Both the position numbers and the translations under genes were made by a program. From assembly GCA_022819855.1 (NCBI GenBank), contig JAJEGN010000001.1, positions 1 through 64,000 of the forward strand: a DNA stretch of 64,000 nt, given 5' to 3'. The stretch comes from Gammaproteobacteria bacterium (GTDB lineage Bacteria; Pseudomonadota; Gammaproteobacteria; Steroidobacterales; Rariloculaceae). Positions within the stretch are counted from its first letter, which is position 1. The number at the start of each line of letters is the position of its first letter. The notes below the pieces were generated by a model, which had not been told where the DNA came from, ran no database searches, and worked only from the letters and a program-made list of their open reading frames with translations. Shown piece after piece: positions 53,338-61,998 of the stretch.

Positions 53338-53546
53338 ATTACGCTCTATCGGCCCGAGGTGCTCGATGCCTACGTGTTCGAATCGCTTCACCAGATCCGC
53401 GAAATCACGCGTCGCTGGATCGCCGAATACAACGAGGAATGCCCCACGACAGCCTGGGACGGATACCCCCGACCATGTTCAGACGACAAATCGAGACCGC
53501 CAGAAACTCCAATTTGGAGCTGTCTCATTGACGGGGAAGCTTAGGG
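53338..53546 (+). mobile_element. IS3-family 3' remnant
   Basis: The segment encodes the end of an IS3-type transposase OrfB: EVLDAYVFESLHQIREITRRWIAEYNEE, then after a shift in the CCCC run near 53442 PHDSLGRIPPTMFRRQ to a stop at 53529-53531. After it, GACGGGGAAGCTTA looks like an IS3 right end. The rest of the element is gone. It interrupts hepT, whose sequence resumes at about 53547. Confidence 0.8.
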
Positions 53547-53690
53547 AGGATCTCGATGGATTTGACGACTGAGAGCTGCGTGCGCCGGTCGATAGCGAAG
53601 GCCTGGTATGAAAAGGTCCTCTGTGAACTCGACCGCGTCGCGGGCCGCGACCAGCATGTCGAGCATGTACGCGGCCTGGTCACGCCGCAT
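53547..53690 (-). pseudogene. hepT: hepT toxin remnant cut by IS3
   Basis: Starts at an ATG (53690) overlapping the mntA stop, as in intact modules. It reads RRDQAAYMLDMLVAARDAVEF, and after a frame shift near the AAAA run at 53611-53614 continues DRRTQLSVVKSIEIL, the conserved HEPN/DUF86 N-terminal helices. Homology ends at the IS3 remnant, so the catalytic RxxxxxH part is missing. The toxin is inactive. Confidence 0.78.
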
Positions 53691-54042
53691 AGATGACCCG
53701 GGCATCCTCAAGTATTGCTTTTCGGCGGATCGGATTGCGGCTGTTCTCCACGGCCGGACGGGTGACTAGATCGACTTGGCGCCCGAACAACTCGGCCAAC
53801 TCGCGTTCCATCCGAACGATGCCGAACAATCCGGGGGTGGGACGGGAAGCGAACTTGATCAGCACATCAATGTCGCTGTGCGGGCCGAATTCGTCCCTCA
53901 GCACGGACCCGAACAGGGCCAGTTCGTCGATGCTCCAGCGCTCGCAGAACGCGGCGATATCTTCCGGCAACGCGGCGATGCGGGTATCCACGATCGCTTT
54001 CGCGCTGCTTGAGGAAATCACTACGTCCGGTGTTTCCGCCAT
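53680..54042 (-). CDS. mntA: MntA-type nucleotidyltransferase antitoxin
   Basis: This 120-aa protein has the minimal nucleotidyltransferase motif: LFGSVLRDEFG-x-x-SDIDVLI (GS-x10-D-x-D). MntA proteins silence their HEPN partner HepT by adding AMP to it. The partner downstream is truncated by an insertion sequence and frame-shifted, so mntA appears to be an orphan. The coding sequence itself looks intact. Confidence 0.88.
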   Translation of the reverse strand: MAETPDVVISSSSAKAIVDTRIAALPEDIAAFCERWSIDELALFGSVLRDEFGPHSDIDVLIKFASRPTPGLFGIVRMERELAELFGRQVDLVTRPAVENSRNPIRRKAILEDARVIYAA

Positions 54043-54182
54043 CGTTTTGTCTCCAAGGTTCGGCCTGCTTCAACCGCTATTGTACCTTTGCAGGGTTTGC
54101 GGCTGCGCCGTGAACCATCCCCAGTTGTCCAGAGGCTCCGATCCTTGTCCTTCCCGACGTAGGAACTCCGCGCGTCCCAAGC

Positions 54183-54542
54183 TCAGTTTTTGTTGCAAGG
54201 AGTTGGATTGCCGTCGATCAAATCGCGCTCGATGGCCCTGAGGTTCCCATCCTCGGCCGCCTCCCCGGCTAGAATGTGCAACCGATTGGCCTTTTGGCAG
54301 ACGACGCATCGGCGCTTTTTGTGAGAGGTCCAACCGGAAATGATCCGCCCCTTGAGGTCGACCCCCGACCAGCCGATGTAAACGGGCCGGTCACGCACGA
54401 CGACCTTCCGGGAAAAGACATAAACCCCAGCCGCGGGAGGGACCCCCGACGAATCCATGCGCTTAGGAAAGTCTGAACCCATTCGATAGGTGTTGAATTC
54501 GTACCGCTTGCCAGAGCGTCCCCTCCACGTGGTTTTTTTCAT
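54183..54542 (-). CDS. small GIY-YIG-like protein
   Basis: This 119-aa protein shows a GIY-YIG-like order: AGVYVFSRKVVVRDRPVYIGWSGVDLKGRI (GVY and YIG strands, then the Arg helix) and a C-terminal AIERDLIDGNPTPCNKN (Glu helix, ending in the PxCN seen in such proteins). Two Cys (CVVC) may add a zinc-like site. It may be a stand-alone endonuclease or a defence or DNA-processing protein. It lies next to tRNA-Lys in a mobile patch. Confidence 0.7.
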   Translation of the reverse strand: MKKTTWRGRSGKRYEFNTYRMGSDFPKRMDSSGVPPAAGVYVFSRKVVVRDRPVYIGWSGVDLKGRIISGWTSHKKRRCVVCQKANRLHILAGEAAEDGNLRAIERDLIDGNPTPCNKN

Positions 54543-54622
54543 TCCTTCGGACCTACTCTAAAGTGCCCACGCTGGACAGCAAGGTGCCGGATTACAAGGC
54601 GAAACTTGTAAGTTATTGATTT

Positions 54623-54698
54623 TGGTGGGCCGTGTAGGGATCGAACCTACGACCAACGGATTAAAAGTCCGGTGCTCTACCAACTGAGCTAACGGCCC
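54623..54698 (-). tRNA. tRNA-Lys (TTT anticodon)
   Basis: The minus strand reads GGGCCGTTAGCTCAGTTGG at the 5' end with matching acceptor CGGCCC, discriminator A and encoded CCA. The anticodon loop CTTTTAA gives anticodon TTT. GTTCGATCC forms the T arm. A conventional 76-base tRNA with CCA encoded. Confidence 0.97.
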
Positions 54699-54847
54699 TC
54701 GATGGGGGATGGTCGCCGCGATGCTGCGAGGCCGTGTCGTCGGGCATCAGGCGATCTCGGCGACGCATCATACCAAGTTCGCGAATCGCGCCCAATGCGC
54801 TTGCAGGCGTACCGTCGATGAGACTTGCGAGTTCGCGCCAACGCCAA

Positions 54848-54957
54848 GGGGAGTCGCATTGACGGTCGCTTGAGACCCTCGCGCGCAGGGATGCGCGCGT
54901 GGAGCGTACAGGGAGGTATTCACCGCGTGTCTCAAGCGACCGTCAATGCGACTCCCC
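54848..54957. repeat. 110-bp long-inverted-repeat element, copy 3
   Basis: Perfect 29-base arms (54848-54876 and 54929-54957) start GGGGAGTCGCATTGACGG. The arm sequence differs from copies 1 and 2 in the middle but is fully self-complementary. The core has the common GGAGCGTAC and TATTCACC strings in reverse orientation to copies 1 and 2. It is upstream of queC's end. Confidence 0.9.
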
Positions 54958-55038
54958 GCATCACTGCGCGGATGCGTGAGTGGAGCGTACAGGGAAGTAT
55001 TCACAGCGTGTCTCGATCGACCGGTGGTGCGCCTCCCC
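54958..55038. repeat. partial copy of the 110-bp element, tandem to copy 3
   Basis: Core plus right arm (55010-55038, ending GCCTCCCC) in the same orientation as copy 3, but with no left arm. It gives a partial tandem duplication. The stretch 54699-55063 otherwise contains no gene. Confidence 0.75.
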
Positions 55039-55063
55039 GCATCCCTGCGGTGACGGACGTGGA

Positions 55064-55732
55064 CTAAGCGTAGCGCGTCGGATCCTCGACGCCGGCGGCC
55101 GCGAAACCTTCCCGGCGCAGACGGCAGGAGTCGCAGCGGCCGCAGGCGCGGCCCTGCGCATCGGCCCGGTAGCACGACACCGTCAGCCCGTAATCGACGC
55201 CGAGAGCGATGCCGAGCTCGATGATTCGGACCTTCGACAACTCGATCAGCGGCGCTTCGATGCGTACGGGTCGGCCCTCGACGCCCTGCTTCGTTGCAAG
55301 CGCGGCGAGCGCCTGAAAAGCCTCGATGAACTCCGGGCGGCAATCCGGGTAGCCCGAATAATCGATGGCGTTCACGCCGATGTATATGGCTTCGGCGCCC
55401 AGCACTTCGGCCCAGCCCAACGCGAGACTCAGGAACACCGTGTTGCGGGCGGGAACATAGGTGACTGGAATGCCGTCGCCGCCGTGCTCGGGAACGTCGA
55501 TGTCCGGATCCGTAAGCGCGGAACCGCCGTAGAGTCCGACCGGAACCGGAATTTCGCGGTGCTCGCTTGCGCCGAGCGAAACGGCGATGCGCTTCGCGGC
55601 ATCAAGTTCCGCCCGGTGGCGCTGCCCGTACTCGAAGCTCAGCGTGTAGCAATCGTTGCCCTCGGCCCTTGCCTGCGCAAGCACGGTCGCCGAATCGAGG
55701 CCGCCGGACAGCAATACGACAGCGCGCGCCAC
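55064..55732 (-). CDS. queC: 7-cyano-7-deazaguanine synthase QueC
   Basis: This 222-aa protein starts at GTG (55732), two bases beyond the queE stop; longer versions run into queE. The ATP-binding motif is [12 protein letters not shown], with SFEYGQRH and [20 protein letters not shown]. The zinc cysteines are [17 protein letters not shown]. It converts 7-carboxy-7-deazaguanine to preQ0 with ATP and ammonia, for queuosine tRNA modification. It is coupled with queE, the enzyme for the preceding step. Confidence 0.96.
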   Translation of the reverse strand: MARAVVLLSGGLDSATVLAQARAEGNDCYTLSFEYGQRHRAELDAAKRIAVSLGASEHREIPVPVGLYGGSALTDPDIDVPEHGGDGIPVTYVPARNTVFLSLALGWAEVLGAEAIYIGVNAIDYSGYPDCRPEFIEAFQALAALATKQGVEGRPVRIEAPLIELSKVRIIELGIALGVDYGLTVSCYRADAQGRACGRCDSCRLRREGFAAAGVEDPTRYA

Positions 55733-55734
55733 GA

Positions 55735-56412
55735 CTACCGGCCCGGAACGTCGCCCCAAAGGACCTTGTGCAACTGCACCTGCAAACGCACGGGCAACCT
55801 ATCCTCCAGGATCCAGTCGGCGAGCGTGCCGGCCTCGAGTTCATCATGGCTCGGCGAAAAGAATACGGGACACGGCGGCAGCGCGCGTTCGTCAAGCACG
55901 CCGCGCACCCATTCGTAATCGCGGCGGTCGCAGATCACGAACTTGAGCGCATCGGATTGGTCCATGAGTTCGAGGTTGCTCCAGAGGTTTCTGTCAACCT
56001 CCGCGGACCCGGGCGTCTTGATGTCGACGACGCGGCAGACACGCGAATCGACGGCGCCGATATCGATTGCACCGCTGGTCTCGAGCGAGACTTCGAAGTC
56101 CGCATCGCACAGTGCACTCAGAAGATCGGTGCAGCGTGCCTGGGCGAGCGGTTCGCCGCCGGTAACGCAAACGTGCCGCGCATCGTAGCGAGCGACCTCG
56201 GCAAGCACGTCCTCGATCGTCCACCAGTCACCGCCGGTGAAGGCGTAGGCCGTATCGCAATAGCTGCAGCGCAGCGGACAGCCGGTCAGGCGCACGAATA
56301 CGGTCGGCCAGCCCGTAAACCGGGCTTCGCCCTGTATCGAGAAGAAGATCTCGGTGATCCTGAGGCGCTTGTCCGCTTCCCGGCGATCTGCCGTAACGGT
56401 CACTTCGCTCAA
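55735..56412 (-). CDS. queE: 7-carboxy-7-deazaguanine synthase QueE
   Basis: This 225-aa protein has [22 protein letters not shown] and the radical-SAM cluster site [10 protein letters not shown] (C-x3-C-x2-C), then VTGGEPLAQ and SLETSGA. It forms the 7-deazaguanine core from carboxytetrahydropterin. The start overlaps the cpoB stop by four bases. It is part of the tol-pal-que block on the minus strand. Confidence 0.96.
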   Translation of the reverse strand: MSEVTVTADRREADKRLRITEIFFSIQGEARFTGWPTVFVRLTGCPLRCSYCDTAYAFTGGDWWTIEDVLAEVARYDARHVCVTGGEPLAQARCTDLLSALCDADFEVSLETSGAIDIGAVDSRVCRVVDIKTPGSAEVDRNLWSNLELMDQSDALKFVICDRRDYEWVRGVLDERALPPCPVFFSPSHDELEAGTLADWILEDRLPVRLQVQLHKVLWGDVPGR

Positions 56413-57188
56413 CCGGCCCCCTGCGGGAGGCGCGCCAGCCGCTCGGTCGCAAGCTGCCCCGCTGCGGTGTTCGGGAACTCGCGTGCGACCTGCTCCAGGG
56501 CTTCGCGCGCCTCACCCCAGCGCTCCAGTTCATAGTGGCAGTAGCCGATCTTGAGCAGCGCATCCTGCACCTTGGCCGATTGCGGCCAGCCGTCGATGAC
56601 CTTCTGGAACTCCGGCAGCGCGGCGGTGAACTGTTGGCGTACATAGTAGGTTTCGGCGAGCCAGTACTGCGCGTTGTCCGAAAGGGGACTGCCGGCATGC
56701 ACGGTCAGGAAATTGCTGAACGCCGCCGCGGCCTCCTCGTAGCGGCGCGTCTGGATCAGCGCAAACGCCGCGTCGTAGCTCGCCTGATCGCCGGCGGCCA
56801 CGGTACCTGCGGGCAATGGCGCCCCCGGCGGCGCAACACCCGGCGATCCGACGCCCGCCAACGGTTGCGCCCCGCCCTGCTCGAGCGCCTGCAGCCGTTG
56901 ATCGATGTCGAGATACAGGTCCCGCTGCCGCTGGCCGGCATTGTTTGTCTCGAAGCCCAGCGTTTCGACCTCGCCGCGCAGAGTCTGGATCTCGGTCTGC
57001 AGTTGCTGCAGGTTGGTCGCCATCTGCACGAGGCTGTCGTTGTCGAGCACGCGCTCGATCCGGATCAGCCGCGCCTCGAGATCCTGCACGCGCAGGTAAA
57101 CCGGATCGTCGGCAAGCGACGTCGTCTCGCAGCCCGCCAGGATTGCGCCGGCGACGACCACGGACACTCCACTCAACACGGCTTTCAT
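56409..57188 (-). CDS. cpoB: CpoB/YbgF-like division coordinator
   Basis: This 259-aa protein starts at the ATG at 57188. The N-terminal segment ends LAGC, like a lipobox. A coiled-coil trimerisation region covers residues 40-105 (LVQMATNLQQLQTEIQTLRG), then TPR repeats from about 130 (YDAAFALIQTRRYEEAAAAF, NAQYWLAETYYVRQQF). CpoB links Tol-Pal energy to peptidoglycan synthesis at division. E. coli CpoB is soluble, so a lipoprotein version differs. It lies after pal, the standard order. Confidence 0.92.
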   Translation of the reverse strand: MKAVLSGVSVVVAGAILAGCETTSLADDPVYLRVQDLEARLIRIERVLDNDSLVQMATNLQQLQTEIQTLRGEVETLGFETNNAGQRQRDLYLDIDQRLQALEQGGAQPLAGVGSPGVAPPGAPLPAGTVAAGDQASYDAAFALIQTRRYEEAAAAFSNFLTVHAGSPLSDNAQYWLAETYYVRQQFTAALPEFQKVIDGWPQSAKVQDALLKIGYCHYELERWGEAREALEQVAREFPNTAAGQLATERLARLPQGAG

Positions 57189-57281
57189 GAATCGCTCTCC
57201 CCTGTTGCCATCCGCCGTACGTTCACGCCGGCGCCAATCCACACGACATCGGCGGGCCGTCGTGCACCGCGGCGGGTCGGC

Positions 57282-57854
57282 TCATTGCTCGTAGACGAGT
57301 TCGACGCGCCTGTTAAGACTCCAGGATCCCTCGTCGCTGCCGAACACCGCCGGCCGCTCCTCACCGTAGCTGATGGTGCTCAGTTGACTGGCCGCGGCGC
57401 CCTGGAGCAGCAGGATCTGCCGCACCGATTGAGACCGCCGCTCGCCGAGACCGATGTTGTACTCGCGCGTACCGCGCTCGTCGGCGTGTCCCTCCAGGCG
57501 GACCGCGACGCCCGGGTTCGTGGCGAGGAGCCGGCCGTGCGCGGCGAGCATCGCGTTGAAATCGGACCGCACATCGCTTCTGTCGAACTCGAAGTAGACG
57601 ACGAGGTTCTCCGTCACGAGGGTCTGCTCCTGCGGGCTCAGTTCGCTGATGTCGGCGCCGCCGGGTCCCGGCAAACCGGTCGTGATCACGCTGGAGGACG
57701 AATCGTCCGATCCGCCGCCGCCAGCCGGAGGCACTGCGCTCCCGGAAGTTTCTTCGGGAACGGTTACGTCGGAACCTCCGCAGCCAGCGCCGACAAACGC
57801 GATGGCAAGACATAAAGCCAGCAGCTTGGATCGAGTCACGATTTGCATCCTCAT
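57282..57854 (-). CDS. pal: peptidoglycan-associated lipoprotein Pal
   Basis: This 190-aa lipoprotein starts at ATG 57854 (ATG 57848 is possible). The lipobox is GAGC. A Gly/Ser linker leads to an OmpA-like domain: VYFEFDRSDVR, LEGHADERGTREYNIGLGERR and NRRVELVY, the peptidoglycan-binding residues. It binds TolB and the cell wall. A TTGAAT / TATCGT pair on the minus strand (57926-57897) might give it its own promoter, with an 18-base spacer. Confidence 0.95.
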   Translation of the reverse strand: MRMQIVTRSKLLALCLAIAFVGAGCGGSDVTVPEETSGSAVPPAGGGGSDDSSSSVITTGLPGPGGADISELSPQEQTLVTENLVVYFEFDRSDVRSDFNAMLAAHGRLLATNPGVAVRLEGHADERGTREYNIGLGERRSQSVRQILLLQGAAASQLSTISYGEERPAVFGSDEGSWSLNRRVELVYEQ

Positions 57855-57933
57855 GGAAATTAAAACGACCAGGGGCACTACGACAATCGGGGTCCTACGA
57901 TAGACTTCGAGCCACCCCAAATTCAATAACGTC

Positions 57934-59268
57934 TCACGGAAGCGGATATGGAGACCAGACGGGCTCGCGCACGTCTCCGGCCACCGAGGCAATCTGCCGG
58001 CGGATGCGCCCGTCGGAACTGACCGACGCCAATACGCCCCGGCCGCCCTCGCGCGTCGCATAAATGATCTGCGCGCCGTTCGGCGCGAAGCTCGGAGATT
58101 CGTCCAGACGACCGTTCGTGAGCACCTGGACCAGGCCCGTGCCGGGATTCACCAGAGCGATCCGGTAGTTGTCCTGGTTGCGGTGCACGACGGCCAGTGA
58201 ATCGCCGTCCGGCGCCATGCGCGGCCTCGCGTTGTAGCTGCCCTCGAAGGTCACGCGCTCCGCCCGGTCGACCGGCGGAATCGATGGAATCCGGTAGATC
58301 TGGGGACCGCCGGAGCGATCGGACGTGAAATAGATCCACTCGCCGTCCGCGCTCCAGGCCGGCTCCGTATCGATCGAGGAGCTTTGGGTCAGCCTCCTCA
58401 ACACCTGCGTCGCGAGATCGATCGTGTAGATGTCGAGGTTGCCGTCGTCGCGCGACAGCGTGAGCGCGAGCCTGCGACCGTCCGGCGAGAATGCGGGAGC
58501 GCTGTTGACTCCCTCGCGCGAAGATACCCGGTCGCGGGCGCCGGTGCGCAGCGTCTGTACATAGATGGCGGAGTACTCGCCCTCGAACGAGACATAGGCG
58601 ATTCGGCGCCCGTCGGGCGACCATGTCGGCGACATGAGCGGGTCCGGCGAATCGGCGACGACACGTGAATTCTCGCCGTCGGAATCGGCGACGATGAGCC
58701 TGAAACGGCGGCTGCCGTCGGGGTTACGCGTTTCATTGACGTAGGCGATGCTAGTGCTGAATACGCCCCGGATGCCCGTAAGCTGCAGGTACACCATGTC
58801 GGCGATCCTGTGGCCCGCGGCCCTGAGATCGGCCCGTGCCGTCGACAGGCGGAAACCCAGAAGCTGCTCGCCGCGCAGCACGTCGAAGAGCTGAAACACG
58901 ATCGTGTAGCGATCCGGGGCAGCCTGGATCAACTGACCGATCAGGAGCACGTCGACATCGAGAATCCGCCAGTCGTTGAAATTGACCTCCGACGCCTGCG
59001 TCGGGCGCGACAGCATGTCCGATTCCGGGATCGGATCGAAGCGGCCGCTGTTGCCGAGGTCCGCCGTGACGAGCCCCGCAAGGTCGAACGGCGGCGCTCC
59101 GGCTCCGTCCCATCCGAACGGCACGATCGCCATCGGTACGGGTCGCTCGACGCCGCTGCGGATCTCTATGCGGAGCTGCGCATCGGCAGCGGCGGCCGCC
59201 ACCAACATGGCCAGTGCGAGCGCCGCGTATCGGCTGGACCATGACTCGAGTCTGATCGACGACAACAT
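57934..59268 (-). CDS. tolB: Tol-Pal system protein TolB
   Basis: This 444-aa protein starts at ATG 59268 with GGAGG upstream. The signal peptide ends AAAADAQ. The N-terminal alpha/beta domain (VERPVMAIVPFGWDGAG-like segment) is followed by a six-bladed beta-propeller with DPLMSPTWSPDGRRIAYVS, APAFSPDGRRLALTLS and EPAWSADGEWIYFTS repeats. It sits in the periplasm and is pulled on by TolA to release Pal. The length matches the family. Confidence 0.96.
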   Translation of the reverse strand: MLSSIRLESWSSRYAALALAMLVAAAAADAQLRIEIRSGVERPVPMAIVPFGWDGAGAPPFDLAGLVTADLGNSGRFDPIPESDMLSRPTQASEVNFNDWRILDVDVLLIGQLIQAAPDRYTIVFQLFDVLRGEQLLGFRLSTARADLRAAGHRIADMVYLQLTGIRGVFSTSIAYVNETRNPDGSRRFRLIVADSDGENSRVVADSPDPLMSPTWSPDGRRIAYVSFEGEYSAIYVQTLRTGARDRVSSREGVNSAPAFSPDGRRLALTLSRDDGNLDIYTIDLATQVLRRLTQSSSIDTEPAWSADGEWIYFTSDRSGGPQIYRIPSIPPVDRAERVTFEGSYNARPRMAPDGDSLAVVHRNQDNYRIALVNPGTGLVQVLTNGRLDESPSFAPNGAQIIYATREGGRGVLASVSSDGRIRRQIASVAGDVREPVWSPYPLP

Positions 59269-59446
59269 GCCACCTCCGTAACCGCTATTGCGGCCGTGGC
59301 GAACTATCCGCTCCGCAGCGAAAATTCCAGCGCATCGTTGCATGAAATATCGATAACTCATCAACTTTCCATGTCTCGCACCGTCCGAGTGTTTCGTTTC
59401 GGGCTGCCGTACGATGCGCCGCCGTGGTTTGCTCTGTACAGGGCTG

Positions 59447-60328
59447 CTATACATCGGGCCGGAACGTCACGATCAGGTTGCGCTCGAACAGGTTCGGCTG
59501 AGGCGGCAGCGGCAGCGGCGAAGCTCGCAGCACCGCCCGTTCGATCGACTGCACCACGGCATCGTCGCCGTTGCATTCCCCGACTCTGACAGCGACGACT
59601 TCGCCGCTCGGAATCTGGCTTACGTTCACGACGCACTCAAGATCCGCGGTCGCGCTCGGGGGCCTGTTCCAGTTCTGTTGAATCCGGTTCTCAATCAGCC
59701 GGATATATTCGTCGAGCAAGCCTGCCCTTTCGGCCTGGCGCCTGTCCTCCTCGGCCGCGAGCAGGCGCTGCAGCTCGGCTTCTCGTTCCGCCTGGGCACG
59801 CGCTTCGGCTTCGGCCTGGCGTCGCCGCTCCTCCTCGGCGCGGCGCTCCGCGGCGAGACGCTCCTCTTCCTCGCGTTGACGCTGCAGCTCGGCCAGGCGC
59901 TCACGCTCGCGTTCGGCGGCTTCGGCAGCCTCGCGTTCCTCGCGCTCGCGCTGGTCACGCAGCGCGGCGAGCCGCTGCTGTTCGGCTTGCTCGCGTTCGA
60001 GCTGCTCCTGTTCCTGCTGCCTTTCCTGCTCTTCGCGTTGCCGCTGCAATTCCGCGAGTCGCTCGCGTTCGCGTTCGACGGCTTCCTGCGCTTCGCGCTC
60101 TTCCTGCTCCCGCTGCCGGATCTCTTCGCGCTCGAGTTCCTCCAGACGCTCCATCTCGCGCTCGACGAGGCTCTCGTCGACGACCATGGCTTCGATCGCG
60201 ACCTGCCGCGACACGACCCGGGTTTGTGTCGGCAACCAGGCCGCAGCCGTCATCACCACCGCGATCCCGACGTGCAGCGTCACCGACAGGGCGACAGCGA
60301 CCGGGTGATGGCGGAGAAACGAGCCCAT
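59447..60328 (-). CDS. tolA: Tol-Pal system protein TolA
   Basis: This 293-aa protein has an N-terminal membrane helix (about 11-31), a long Glu/Arg/Gln-rich helical domain (residues 50-215, many RERERLAELQRQREE units), and a C-terminal TonB-like domain (YIRLIENRIQQNWNRPPSA, then FRPDV at the end). It transmits inner-membrane energy to the outer membrane. It follows tolR by 22 bases. A gap of 178 bases before tolB shows nothing recognisable. Confidence 0.94.
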   Translation of the reverse strand: MGSFLRHHPVAVALSVTLHVGIAVVMTAAAWLPTQTRVVSRQVAIEAMVVDESLVEREMERLEELEREEIRQREQEEREAQEAVERERERLAELQRQREEQERQQEQEQLEREQAEQQRLAALRDQREREEREAAEAAERERERLAELQRQREEEERLAAERRAEEERRRQAEAEARAQAEREAELQRLLAAEEDRRQAERAGLLDEYIRLIENRIQQNWNRPPSATADLECVVNVSQIPSGEVVAVRVGECNGDDAVVQSIERAVLRASPLPLPPQPNLFERNLIVTFRPDV

Positions 60329-60350
60329 GTCCCTTGCCTGCCTCGAATCC

Positions 60351-60794
60351 CTACTGTTGCTCGATGGTCTCGAGCGGACCGGTCATGAATCCCACGGTTT
60401 CGGCGCCGGCCTGCTGCAGCAACACCATGCCTGTGACGACGCGCCCGTATGCGACCGCCTCGTCGGCCTTGACGAGCACGGGCGTCCCGGCGTTGCGCCT
60501 GAGCACGGCGGCGGTTCGGGCCAGGACGGTCTGCTCGTCGATCGGCGCCTCGACATCGCCGCCGACATTCAGAAACAGCCGGCCCTCGCGGTCGATGCTG
60601 AGCACGAGCGGCTCGTTGTCGCGCAGGAGATCGGGATCGAGCGGCTCGGCGCCTGCCGCCGGGAGATCGACCGTGATGCCCTGTGTCAGCAGCGGTGCGG
60701 TAATCATGAAGATAATCAGCAACACGAGCATGACGTCGATATAGGGTACGACGTTGATCTCGCCCATCAAGCGACGGTGCCGGCCACGGTTCAT
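60351..60794 (-). CDS. tolR: Tol-Pal system protein TolR
   Basis: This 147-aa protein has an N-terminal helix with the conserved proton-channel Asp (VVPYIDVMLVLLIIFMITAPLL) and a periplasmic domain ending in VGFMTGPLE. It forms the proton motor with TolQ. Its start overlaps the tolQ stop (ATGA), showing translational coupling. Confidence 0.96.
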   Translation of the reverse strand: MNRGRHRRLMGEINVVPYIDVMLVLLIIFMITAPLLTQGITVDLPAAGAEPLDPDLLRDNEPLVLSIDREGRLFLNVGGDVEAPIDEQTVLARTAAVLRRNAGTPVLVKADEAVAYGRVVTGMVLLQQAGAETVGFMTGPLETIEQQ

Positions 60795-61489
60795 GGTGCG
60801 CCTCCTACGGTTTCAAGCCGTCCGGAACTGCGCTGGAATATCGCCGACAGCTCCTCCATGAAAGTGTCGTAGCGCACCTCCAGACGTCCGACCTGGTCCG
60901 CATAGCGGTTGAAGGCGATCACGGCCGGGATCGCCGCGAACAAGCCCATCGCGGTCGCGATCAGTGCTTCGGCGATGCCGGGCGCGACCATCGATATCGT
61001 CGCGCTTTGCACGTTGCCGAGCGATATGAACGAGTTCATGATGCCCCAGACCGTACCGAAGAGTCCGATGTAGGGGCTCGTCGATCCCACCGTCGCGAGA
61101 AACGCGAGGTTCTGCTCGAGCCTGTCGACCTCGCGCATCTGCGACACGCGCATGGATCTGCGCGCCCCTTCGATGACCTGCCCGGAGGTCATGCCGGCTT
61201 CCTGCCTCAACCTGCCGAACTCTCGAAAACCGGACTCGAAAATGCCGGCCATTCCGAGCGGCGTCTTCTCGTTGTCCGAAATATCGCGGTAGACATTTGC
61301 CAGATCCACTCCGGACCAGAAGTTGGTTTCGAATTCGTCCGCGGCTCCGACAGCGTCGCGCAACAGCCTGCGCTTGTCGAAGATGACCGCCCATGATGCG
61401 ACTGACGCTAGCAACAGCAACAGCATCACCGCCTTGACGGGGATACTGGCCGCAAGAATCAGTGACAGTATCGAAAGGTCGCCGCTCAT
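60791..61489 (-). CDS. tolQ: Tol-Pal system protein TolQ
   Basis: This 232-aa protein is of the MotA/TolQ/ExbB type with three membrane helices (about 16-36, 134-155 and 168-190). SPYIGLFGTVWGIMNSFISLGN and ALIATAMGLFAAIPAVIAFN carry the conserved channel-lining residues. It forms the proton motor with TolR and energises TolA. It overlaps the ybgC stop by four bases. Confidence 0.96.
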   Translation of the reverse strand: MSGDLSILSLILAASIPVKAVMLLLLLASVASWAVIFDKRRLLRDAVGAADEFETNFWSGVDLANVYRDISDNEKTPLGMAGIFESGFREFGRLRQEAGMTSGQVIEGARRSMRVSQMREVDRLEQNLAFLATVGSTSPYIGLFGTVWGIMNSFISLGNVQSATISMVAPGIAEALIATAMGLFAAIPAVIAFNRYADQVGRLEVRYDTFMEELSAIFQRSSGRLETVGGAP

Positions 61490-61893
61490 CGGGACAGCTC
61501 CCTCGTCAGTTCGTCCGGCAGCCGCTTCGGCCTGCCCCTATCCAGATCCATACACGCAACCTCCGCCTGACCCTCGCACAGCAATTCCCCATCCACGGCG
61601 CCCCGCCGCACGCTCTGTTCGAACACCACGCGCGCACCGCGCACCTCGGCGACATCGGCACCCACGTAGAGCATATCGCTCAGGCGTCCGGGTGCCCTGA
61701 AACTGGCGCTTATGCCGGTCAACACGAGCGCGATTCCATGGTGCGCGCGAAGCTCGTCATGATCTATTCCGAGGGCTCGCAGCCGTTCGGTGCGCGCCCT
61801 CTCCATGAACCTGAAGAAACTAGCGTTATACACCACACCCTGGGCGTCCGTATCCTCCAGATAGACCCTGACCGGCAACGCGAATCCCGTCAC
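61486..61893 (-). CDS. ybgC: YbgC-type acyl-CoA thioesterase
   Basis: This 135-aa protein starts at GTG (61893) with GGAGGA upstream. It has a hot-dog fold: VRVYLEDTDAQGVVYNASFFRFMERARTE (catalytic Asp in DTDAQGVVY), then FEQSVRR. It hydrolyses acyl-CoA, possibly in phospholipid metabolism, and commonly opens the tol-pal operon. Confidence 0.93.
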   Translation of the reverse strand: MTGFALPVRVYLEDTDAQGVVYNASFFRFMERARTERLRALGIDHDELRAHHGIALVLTGISASFRAPGRLSDMLYVGADVAEVRGARVVFEQSVRRGAVDGELLCEGQAEVACMDLDRGRPKRLPDELTRELSR

Positions 61894-61998
61894 GGTCCAG
61901 TCCTCCGCCAGGCCATGCGATCCCGCCCGGCAGCTCGCCGAACGCGCCGCGCGGCGCGGCCCGTGCAGCGGGGCTCCTGCCACGGGCTGCCAGACCCC

